From the NCBI GenBank assembly GCA_018417955.1, contig JACTVC010000006.1, positions 1,550,001-1,614,000 of the forward strand: DNA of 64,000 nucleotides. The letters run 5' to 3'. Every line of letters begins with the position of its first letter. Within the stretch, counting starts at the first letter, position 1. Shown one piece after another: positions 45,401 through 55,020 of the stretch. A program made the translations under genes and the position numbers. The DNA is from Laccaria trichodermophora. Its lineage: Eukaryota > Basidiomycota > Agaricomycetes > Agaricales > Hydnangiaceae. Under the pieces are notes generated by a model, which saw only the letters and a program-made list of their open reading frames with translations, searched no databases and was not told where the DNA came from.

Positions 45401-47594
45401 CGATTCCAACAGAGAGCTTGTCAAGTCTTGGTGCAATAACGACAAACGAGGCTTTGGCGAAGTCGACAGTCGACCAACTTCCGTCGCTTCAACGCGTGAC
45501 CCTCGTCCGGTTCGTCCTGTGGATGGCGGTTGTGGTAGTGAAAAGTCCAGGAAAGCGCATGAGCGAGAACTTGGGGTTGAACAAAGAGTGAACACGCTTG
45601 CGCCGTAAGATCTTTACGTTGACGCCTGGTTGGGCGGCATGTTAGCAGCATATTAGAATAGCCAAAAGCGTAGTACTCACTCGATAGTACTCACTCGTCC
45701 ATGACCATCCGCTGCACCTGCTATACCTTAATGTTGGTTCAGTGGCGTACAAGGCTGGCTGGAAAAGTTCATGGCAGTTGCGCGGTTGGAGGTGATGATT
45801 CTGGGCCGCTGGCGCTCGGATGTTTCCTCGTAACGCCTTCCTTCGTCCTTTGGAACCATAGGTTATACGGATTGCGATTACTGTAAAGAGACCGTCAAAA
45901 ATCGAAAATGATCCAAAGCAGCATAAGCACTCACAAGATACAAACTTCCCGCCCAATTATGAGTAAAAACGCAGTGCACGGATTGCATTTTCTCAAAGGA
46001 CCTGATACTAGACGTCATGATAATGAGCGGGAGAACGAATATCGAAATACCGAAGGACTCTTTACCAGTCTTATGCCAATTCATGGGTTTTCATGAGAGG
46101 GAAGTGCGGCAGACGTGAGCGGCTGGGCCCAACGAAGTTGAAGGCTTATGGAATGCGTATTCGAGGATTGCGTGTGGACATGAAGATCGTGAACGGGTAC
46201 TAATAGAAGTCATCAATGCACACCGCATTGGGGCGAGAAAGTGACGGCACGCAGAGTCAACGCTGAGATCTGAGGAATAACGAAAAAATCAATTAGGTAT
46301 ACACTATTGATAGAGGGGAAAAGATACGCTTTGCTATTGTCCCAGAGAAATGAAGAGGAGAGGGTCGTGATCCAAGATCAACGCCAACGCGTCATGAGAT
46401 GCAACTTCTGACCACTATCATGCCTTGACGTCGCTCAAGACAGATCCAATACTTCGCACCGCCAGCTATCCCTGTCATTGCCTTTGCACCCTCAATACCT
46501 CGCAGTACGATCATTCAATGCTCCCTGCCTCTTCGAGCTGGCCTGAGGCCGTTAAATAGCTGAAGCTGGGTTGGATAACTCTGAGGTGCGTTTGCCACCT
46601 ATGCCGCCAGTTTCGCTATCTAATGTTGGTTCCCTGAAGCCCTGCAGCGTGCTACTACGTCGCGGTTCAGTTTGTCCTCGAAATCTGGTCGCAATATCGT
46701 GCAGTTCACCCCACAAACGTGCGGCTTCATCCAGAGCAGCCGCCATCCTCCACCCACAACACCGAGCTCCAATTACTTGAGCCTCTCTACTCCTTCCAGC
46801 CCAACATATCGAAGCAGGATGGTCAACGTCACGTCACCTCTTCCCAGCTCTCGTGTTCGTCATTTGATGCCGTGGCGTTGCTGCAGTCACTCAGGGAAAA
46901 CCGCGTCGATTCGGCCAGGATGATATGCCACAGATTCGCAACGACCAATTATCCTTGTGCGTCGTCCCCGTTGTGCAAGAAGAGGATCCCCACTGTCTTC
47001 TGTCGAACACCCTTCACCACCATCCACTTATGAGGCTACGGTTGCCGACTACACATCAGCCGCAAACCAGTTGGCACATCGACCTTCTTTTAGCACGAAT
47101 CACCGCCGCTTTTGACCACCTCCCACAAGGCGCCCACCTCCCTATCATCGGCCGAACGGCAGACGACCCATATGGCCTGTTCATTCTTGCAGATTGCTGT
47201 TTCGGTAGTCTGGATGAGGGGTTCGACGAGGACCCGTGAGTAAACCGTTTTTCTCTCAAAGTGCATATGGAGATCTGACGTTGTCGTTGCATTCATCAGG
47301 GAATGCGGTGATATCTTTTTCCCCGTCTTCCCGACTCTTGCTCTTTATATTCTTGACATGGCGAATAAACACTGTTCATCAACCTCCACCTATCACCAGA
47401 CTGGCCGATCAACGATCTGGATAGACGTTGGCGCTTGGAATCTGCGTCAGATGTCCATTTCCAAATGCCACGATCCTCCAAACCTACCCACGTTTCCTCT
47501 ACTTCTCTTCCCTCCGGCTGTTGGACTTTCCATATCATCGTATGACGATTCAGGTGGGTCCAAGCGCGTCAGGACCATAGCCGCTGGAAGCAAC
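42411..47594. other. Degenerate region between NACHT-1 and kinase, unit 1
   Basis: This region has normal CpG content and is collinear with 57863-63794, but open frames differ between the copies and none gives a recognisable domain. Shared plus-strand blocks include GSTHGFSSAANP (42800), VYERHALKAYKTAKHRF (43210) and IDQPSGITHEDGIGVNSLIS (45230). A minus-strand block ALDEAARLWGELHDIATRF is at 46680. I read it as one or more decayed or very fast-evolving genes; no function is assigned. Confidence 0.4.
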
Positions 47595-48590
47595 GAGTCG
47601 ACAAAAGTTTTTGCAAGAGACAGTCACCAAGACTTTGGTCGTGAAAGGGTCCGTGATTTTGACTGATCTTTCCGACGAGGTTGTGAAGGGAGAGGCGGCT
47701 GTCGCTCACGGAACTTCTCTGACGTATGGAAAGGTATCTGGAACGATCCAATCGAGAGACGTCCACGGTCGGTCAGTTTCTTTGTGGTGTTGTGTTGCAA
47801 CGTCAGCTCACGATATCATTCAGGTTGCTATCAAGGTCCTGCGTCAAGTCATGGTACAAAATGTTCGAGAGAAGCTCATTTAGGTATGGAATACTCTGTT
47901 GCTTGAATATTTTGAGCTGAAATGATACTGTGTTAGCGATTTCAATCAGAAGTTATTGCTTGGCATCGTTATGTCATCGCAATGTGTCACAGCTGTTTGG
48001 GATAGTGCATCTTTCACAGCGTATTGGCATGGTATCGTCTTGGTGCGAACATGGGACGCTTTGCAGCTATCTGGAGCATTTCCCGAGGGTCAATCGAGAC
48101 TTGTACGCATTTCATGTTATTCACTGAGTTCATTATCTAACTCTTGTTGTAGCTCGCCCAGGTTGCTCTGCCATTGCCTATTTGCATACATTCAGGCCTA
48201 CCATCGTCCATGGGGACTTGTAAGGAGTCAGGCCCCTTTCTTTGTCCTCTCCCGCCCCCCGCTGACCCCCAACTCAGCGAAACATTCTGATCGATGGGCA
48301 TGGGTATGCCATCATCACCGACTTTGGGCTCTCCAATTGAAACCTCCGGCAAAGGTATACGCATCTGGGTGCAAGTCCCACCTAGTACTCTCTCCAGGTA
48401 CGCGTTATCGCCACGCTACACGCGCGAGGATTCACGACCCCCCGAATCGACGAGCATTATACGCGAGATGGTGGGGCGTGAAGAAGAGAGTCAGTCTCTT
48501 GGCAACCATTGTTCTTGCCATGCCCTGGAACTCAATCATGCCATCTCCCCGTGTTGACGGCTTACCACCATCGATAGCTTAAGGAGTTAC
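47595..48590 (+). pseudogene. Protein kinase pseudogene, unit 1
   Basis: Pieces of a tyrosine-kinase-like catalytic domain occur in order: KGSVILTDLSDEVVKGEAAV, a frameshifted glycine loop FSDVWKG, VAIKVLRQVMVQNVREKLI, EVIAWHRLCHRNVSQLFGIV, SSWCEHGTLCSYLE, PTIVHGDL (catalytic HGD), NILIDGHGYAIITDFGLSN (DFG). Lesions: the ATG of unit 2 is lost by one base, extra bases occur at about 47609 and in the glycine loop, AAG has become TAG after EKLI, and a stop follows DFGLSN. Introns of about 50 bp are still recognisable. Such kinases are expanded in agarics; this copy cannot make a full protein. Confidence 0.75.
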
Positions 48591-49190
48591 TTTGGGCTTC
48601 CGAGTCGCCACCCGGATGGCAACGGGCGTAGACACGGTACATTGCTCAAGAATCTTCAGCTGCGAGTATATCTTTCCGTAGTTTCACAATTATTATTCGC
48701 TAGTTTTCCTATCGCCTGCTCATTATCCTGGCTACATCGTCAACTCTTCTTCACTTTAACACCTTGAAGCCTTTGCGTCTATTTTTTCACACCGCCAGGA
48801 CCTCCTTCGAAAATGTTATCTTATACATACTTTTCGCCAATTCAATTGATTCTAATTTCGCCAACGCGTCCAAGGCCATTTCATCCCCCAACTATTTCAG
48901 TAAGAGTCTAATGGTTCACAGAAGAAATATGAAGGAACTCCACAGTAGATAACTTAGAAAAGGCTACATGTCCATCCTAGTGATAAAAAGTCCATTTTGA
49001 TACCTTTGACCTTTGATTGTTCAACAATCCTTACCCTTTCTCTTTGCTGACTCCCCCTTGACTAACAGGAGATGCTTGGGTGGTAGCTGTAGTCGTCTGG
49101 AGGGGACAAGTTCTAGGGAACAGCTGCAATCTGGGGCGCTTGTGTGAGCCAGAGGTGTGATTGTTGGAGATGGGGTGGGATGATGCCATG
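48591..49190. other. Intergenic
   Basis: This is low-complexity sequence after the kinase relic. A minus-strand frame at 49021-49380 has no domain. No gene is supported. Confidence 0.4.
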
Positions 49191-49700
49191 GGAATTGGGG
49201 GCTGTGGAACACGCAGACGTCGACTTCGCTTGGCCCGCTGACCCAGGAAGTTGAAGTGGAAAAAGGCTTGGACCCCAGAAGAAGAAGGACCAGACCCCGA
49301 GATGAACTGTAGGCGTTTGTCACTCTGAGCGCAGATTCGTGCTGGTGAGCGTCCTCGTCATCGCTGGGCACAAAGAACACTATGACGATAGATCAGCCCT
49401 CTAGAGTTACTGGAAGTATGAGATCGGGGTCAACTCACTTCCAATCATTCAGTCGTACCCGGCTTTTCTTTGGGCATTCACTAAGTCGTTAACCTCCGAT
49501 TCATCCGCCGATCTCATCAGAGGGCTTGTCAAGTCTTGGAGATGCAACAACGATAAACGAGGCTTTGGCGAATTCGAAGGTCGACCAGTTCTTGTCTCTT
49601 CAACGCGTGACCCTCGTCCAGTTTGTCATGAATCTGTTGGAGCTGGATGGCAGTTGCGGTAGCGAAAAATCCAGGAGATATGGTGAGGACGAGGGAGAGA
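49190..49700. repeat. Third partial copy of the 45.1-45.6 kb segment
   Basis: Words such as gacgtcgacttcgcttggcc, cttggcccgctgac, gatagatcagccctct, gtcgtacccggctttt, ggcttgtcaagtcttgg and cgaggctttggcgaa occur in the same order as at 45080-45560 and 60570-61050. This third copy sits outside either duplication unit, between them. Confidence 0.75.
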
Positions 49701-50868
49701 AAATTATAGAGTAGAGTAGAGTAGATGTATTCCGGAGCGGTCCCAATGAGGAACAACCGGCTTAGGTGGATTGTTAGACCTGGAATGACAATTATTATGT
49801 GAGAATTGACCTACGCACGGCATTTGAGGACGGCAGCTGCCCGTTGAGTTAGCTCGTTTCATGGAGACACACAAGAGTGCATTTCAGCTGAAGAGCAAAT
49901 ACATAGACAACACAGGTATGAAAAAGAATGATGTTGTGCCAGCCCTGCCAGCCCTGCACGCCTCACATACATTTTTTGAAATTGTCCCCATTCTCATTCT
50001 CAACGACTATGCATAAAACACTCATAAAATGCTATCTCTACGACTAAGGTTGGCGAGAACTCCACGGCAGGATTTTCAATTTACGTCCGCGCCATAGCGT
50101 TTCTCACGATTCAAATCATCAAACTAACTCAATAAATTTGTTGAAGATAAGAACTATCATAAAATCCACCCCCAACCCAACAAATCTGACATGTCTGTCT
50201 CAACACCGAGGCACGAATCCACTGTCTCCGCCAAATTTGGTGGAGATTGTTGAATAATTGTTGATCATACTTTTTATTCTTCCCCACATATTTTACAGAA
50301 CATTTTTGCATGCCTATTTTTGATCACAGGTCAACAATAAAATACGTGAAGAATAAAATACATATGACATGTGGTGTGAAAACTAAACAGAAGCAAGAAA
50401 AAAGTAGGCAGAGAAGAAAATATACAGATATTAAGTGGATGGGGTTAGGGTTGAAAGATCACTGTCGAATAATTGTTAATTAAGTCAGTTTTTTCGCATA
50501 TTTCTTATTCTCCTCCACATACTTGACAGAACATTTTTGCATATGTCTTTTTTACATAGATCAGTTGTAAAATGCATGGCGAAACAATTAATAAAAAAGA
50601 TATGCCGTGTGGTGTGAAAAAAAAATATACAGAGGAAGAAAGAAGAAAATTTAAATATACAGAGAAGGGGAAGGGTTAGGGTAGAAAATTATGTGATAAT
50701 AAAATTTTAAATAAAGCCTAGTCAGCAATTTCCAATAAATCATTGGCGGTGAGATCTGCCTTACATGGGATGAAAAAATACACGGAGGTTGAGAAAAATA
50801 CGCAGGGTGAAGAATTATACACACATTGAACAGCATAGTGAGGCCTGAGGTATTACAAGCTTATCAGT
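49701..50868. other. AT-rich inter-unit region
   Basis: No gene was seen. It contains an imperfect direct repeat annotated separately, and it separates the two duplication units. Confidence 0.5.
50240..50690. repeat. Imperfect ~220-bp direct repeat with TTAGGG words
   Basis: Two AT-rich blocks (from about 50247 and about 50465) share gaataattgtt, ttgacagaac-like tacagaacatttttgcat, atgtggtgtgaaaa and atatacag in the same order. Each ends in a telomere-like word: ggggttagggttg at about 50442 and aagggttagggtag at about 50670. Only one or two hexamers are present, so this is not a telomere. Confidence 0.6.
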
Positions 50869-51094
50869 ATGTTTGGGTGTTTGGTGAATGGAGAAATTGA
50901 GTTCGTCAGAAATCAAAATCCTGCCATGGAGTTCCTACCAACACTACTACGACCCAACATACGAGCTACACCATTCATGAAACAATGCCACCCTATACTT
51001 TCTCCAACAACACCCAGAGACAAGGATATTTTATTGATGACTGAACTCGGAATTCTCTTCATGGCCATTCCCTCGATCGAAACTGATATCTACC

Positions 51095-52269
51095 TTCACA
51101 TCCCAGTTCTTCCTACCCACCACACCCATCTTTGCCTACCTCATCACATTCTACACCTCTCAGTTCATTCCCGCCTCATGGCACCCCGCCATCTTTGTCT
51201 CCCTCCTACCCATCCTTGAATCCGTCCTCTACAGCGCAAACATCTCCGACATCCTAACCCGCTTCACTCACCCCTCCCTAGACATCATCGCCTGGCTCCC
51301 CTACGGCGTAGGGCACTTCACAATCCCCTTCATTGTCGCCGCCTTCCTCTGGCTCTTCTGCACCAAACAAGCACTCCACTTCTGGGCCCGTGCATTCGGT
51401 TACATGAACATGGTCAGCGTCATCATCCAAATCCTCCTCCCATGCTCCACACCATGGTATGAACTCATCCATGGCCTCACTCCAGCAAACTACTCCATGA
51501 AAGGCTTCCCAGGTGGTCTAGCCTGCATTGACACCCTCTTCCACTCCCACGCATACACCATCACTTTCACAAATGTGCCCATCCCATTTGGCACGTTCCC
51601 CTCTTTACATGCAGGCTGCTCGACCATCGAAGCTCTCTGCCTATCCCACTTTTTCCTGGCCACTACAAAATACGTGTGGGCGTACACGGGTGTTATATTG
51701 GGCTACGATGTACCTATCACATCACTACCTTATCGATGTCGTAGGCGGCACATGCCTAGCCACCACCTTCTTCTACTTATTCCTCCCAGATGACCTTAGG
51801 GGCTCCGCAGCACTCATGCCACCACCCAACCTCACTTCCTCCTCCCGGTTCAGGGGCAGGTCAAAGTATGAAGTCTATGATTTGGAGGATCCACGTAGGG
51901 GAGGAGGAGGGGGAGGAGGGATAAATGGGACAGTGGATACTGTGGATTTCAAACTGAGCGAGACAAGTTCAGATGATGAGGAGGTGGATATCATGTATTG
52001 CTCGCCCATGCCTGGTTCACTTGCCTCTTTTGGCTTGCAGCAGAAACAGGTATGAGTGTTGTTGTTTTTTTCGGCATGACATCATTAATGATAATCTATT
52101 CATAGTTCATAGTGCCCAAGAGGGATCAGGGGAGGGGCGGTCATAGGCATACGGCAAGCATTGCAAGTCTTATTAGGGGAGATGAGAGGGGCCCAGAGGA
52201 TGGTCAGAGTCCTGTGTCTGGTGCGTTTGTCATTCCTTCCCATGGACATGGACGGGATAGTAGAGTTTA
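51095..52269 (+). pseudogene. AUR1 pseudogene, unit 2
   Basis: This copy begins at the equivalent of 35806, so it lacks the first 91 codons of AUR1 and any promoter. Within the catalytic region a two-base deletion (acgggcgtgttgtattggg has become acgggtgttatattggg) breaks the frame just before YWATMYLSHH. Many other differences are CpG to TpG or CpA, for example cgcatcgacgcc to tgcattgacacc. The intron is still recognisable. It cannot encode an active enzyme. Confidence 0.9.
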
Positions 52270-53208
52270 GAGGTGTGCGATTTGGACATTATTCCCTGCT
52301 CCCCTTTTGCAAGTTATCCACCTCCAGCTATAAATTCACCCTCCCCTCCCTCCACCTTCCAAGTTTCCCCCCTTCCCTCACTTTAATCCCAGCTCATCCA
52401 ACAACCCACCCACCCACGTTCCTTCATTGCCCCCCTGAATCTACCATTTATTTATTTGTTGTGCCACTGTGCAGGATCCCCCTCATGATACCACATACAT
52501 TGACAAACTGCTATTAAGTATACTACAATTTGACAGTTTTTTCTTTCTTGAGGCATGTTTGAATTTGGGTGTGCATTTACCAGTTGATGACACCAAAATT
52601 GGGAAATCAGCTTCAACAAATTTAAGCAAAACCATTCAGTACAAAAACTACATGAAAATTTGAGATAAATGCCCTTCTATGATTGTATAAAATTCCAGAA
52701 TGCTTGGATGGCTGTTAATGAAGAAAAACCAAAGTTATAGGTGTATGATCAAGTGGTGAGTTAAAAGTTGTGCAACACTGAAAAAATTTCAAACACCCTG
52801 AACAAAAATAGTAGAAGTGTGGATTTACAAACCAACTGTGTTATAGAATAAAGAAAGAAAGATAATTGTGCTCACCATTGCTGATCTCAGTTTATACTAT
52901 TCTCAGAGTGCAGTCAAATAAGAAAATCTGCCTGAAATATAGCCAAAAAATCAGGGGAAAATGGCAATTGTGCTCACTGTTGGTGATGAAAATGGAGAGG
53001 ACAAGGTCCAGGGTCTAGTGCATGTCTAAATATTGAAACTTTTTTATGAAAAACAAAAATAGCAAGAAAATCATGTAAAACTGCCTTCAAACATTATATT
53101 GTACTCCAGCTACATTTCAATGCCAGATCTTAAGATATCATACTTTGCCATTTAAGTCACAAAACTTCATACAAACATTTCTCTATACTAAACATACCAA
53201 AAATACTG
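52270..53208. other. Intergenic between AUR1 relic and NACHT gene 2
   Basis: This is collinear with 36977-37877 of unit 1, AT-rich and CpG-poor. No gene is supported. Confidence 0.5.
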
Positions 53209-53331
53209 CTACCATAACTTTTCTGGAGAGGTTTCAGCATCATAAATATCTTTGTCGTCATCTGAAAGACTTTCTGACCAATCAAGACTGCCATGGTTCC
53301 CTGATTCCCTGGGTTCATCTGACAGGCCCAA
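53209..53331 (-). other. In-frame coding-like extension after NACHT-2 stop
   Basis: The frame continues past TAA for 40 codons to TAG at 53209, with GSLDWSESLSDDDKDIYDAE and SPEKLW. It differs from unit 1 at only about six mostly conservative residues. Confidence 0.45.
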
Positions 53332-55020
53332 TTATATTTCAAGTGCCCCCTTCTCTATCAAAAGCTTTGCAAGGGCCTTATGGCCTGTCCGTGATGCTGC
53401 CTGGAGTGCATTTCCATGGTATCCTCCCTGTGCATTTACATCTGCCCCCTTCTCTATCAACAGCTTTGCAATGGCCTGATGGCCTCCACTTGATGCTGCC
53501 TGGAGTGCATTTCCATAAAATCCTCCCAGTGCATTTACATCTGCCCCCTTCTCTATCAACAGCTTTGCAATGGCCTGATGGCCTCCACTTGATGCTGCCT
53601 GGAGTGCATTTCCATAAGATCCTCCCAGTGCATTTACATCTGCCCCCTTCTCTATCAACAGCTTTGCAATGGTCTCATGGTCTTTAAATAATGCTGCCTG
53701 GAGTGCATTTCCATATCTCCCTCCCTGTGCATTTACATCTGCCCCCTTCTCTATCAACAACTTTGCAATGGCCTCATGGCCTCCATTTGATGCTGCCTGG
53801 AGTGCATTTCCATATTCTCCTCCCTGTACATTCACATCTGCCCCCTTCTCTATCAACAGCTTTGCAATGGCCTCATGGTCTCCATATATTGCTGCCTGGA
53901 GTGCATTTCCATATGGTCCTCCCTGTGCATTTACATCTTCCAACATCTCTATCAACAGCTTTGCAATGGCCTCATTGCCTTTAAATAATGCTGCCTGGAG
54001 TGCATTTCCATATGTCCCTCCCTGTGCATTTACATCTGCGCCCATCTCTATCAACAGCTTTGCAATGGCCTCATGGTCTCCATATATTGCTGCCTGGAGT
54101 GCATTTCCATAAGATCCTCCCTGTGCATTTACATCTGCCCCCTTCTCTATCAACAGCTTTGCAATGGCCTGATGGCCTCCACTTGATGCTGCCTGGAGTG
54201 CATTTCCATAAGATCTTACATCTGCGCCCATCTCTATCAACAGCTTTGCAATGGCCTCATGGTCTCCATATATTGCTGCCTGGAGTGCATTTCCATAAGA
54301 TCCTCCCTGTGCATTTACATCTGCCCCCTTCTCTATCAACAACTTTGCAATGGCCTCATGGCCTCCATTTGATGCTGCCTGGAGTGCATTTCCATATTCT
54401 CCTCCCTGTACATTCACATCTGCCCCCTTCTCTATCAACAGCTTTGCAATGGCCTCATGACCTATACTTGATGCTGCCTGGAGTGCATTTCCATACTCTC
54501 CTCCCTGTGCATTTGCATCTGCCCCATTCTCTATCAGCAGCTTTGCAATGGCCTCATTGCCTTTAAATAATGCTGCCTGGAGTGCATTTCCATACTTTCC
54601 TCCCTGTGCATTTACATCTGCCCCCTTCTCTATCAGCAGCTTTGCAATGCCCTTATGGCCTCTATCTGATGCTGCCTGGAGTGCATTTCCATAATATCCT
54701 CCTTGTGCATTTACATCTGCCCCCTTCTCTATCAACAACTTTGCAATGGCCTCATGGCCTTCACCTGATGCTGCCTGGAGTGCATTTCTATACTGTCCTG
54801 TCTGTGCATTTACATCTGCCCCCTTCTCTATCAGCAGCTTTGCAATGACCTCATGGCCTTGAGTTGATGCTGCCTGGAGTGCATTTCCATATTTCCCTCC
54901 CTGTGCATTTACATCTGCCCCCTTCTCTATCAACAGCTTTGCAGTAGCCTCATGGCCTCTATCTGATGCTGCTTGGAGTGCATTTCCAAGTTTTCCTCCT
55001 TGTGCATTTACATCTGCTCC
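53332..55020 (-). repeat. Ankyrin repeat array, unit 2 (seventeen near-identical repeats)
   Basis: Seventeen 99-bp units, with one shortened by deletion of four codons near 54215 (GADVRSYGNAL). Particular repeat variants recur: SYGNALQAAIYGDHEAIAK twice or more, EYGNALQAASNGGHEAIAK twice, YGNALQAALFKGNEAIAK twice and YGNALQAASSGGHQAIAK three times. This shows recent block duplication within the array. Confidence 0.87.

Larger units (their letters stand above)
35806..47808. repeat. Segmental duplication, unit 1
   Basis: Homology with unit 2 begins inside AUR1 (cacatctcagttcttcctac here, cacatcccagttcttcctac at 51095) and continues in the same order through the NACHT gene, the degenerate region and the kinase up to at least 47808, where unit 2 meets the window end. 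Lengths differ mainly by ankyrin repeats and two private transposon insertions. Confidence 0.9.

Noticed and set aside
42411..46550. Many frames of 60-170 codons that might be genes
   Set aside because: Frames are not conserved with unit 2, and no domains or consistent splice joins were found.
50440..50455. Telomere
   Set aside because: Only one or two hexamers are present, embedded in a direct repeat within continuous sequence.
50869..51219. ORF starting upstream of the AUR1 relic, possibly a chimeric gene
   Set aside because: It runs out of frame with the AUR1 sequence and has no domain.
53669..54848. Plus-strand repeat proteins of 92-192 codons
   Set aside because: They are antisense shadows of the unit-2 ankyrin array.
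53332..55020. Regular 99-bp repeats suggesting a CRISPR-like or satellite array
   Set aside because: The period is three times 33 codons, with a continuous minus-strand ankyrin frame and no constant-repeat/unique-spacer structure.
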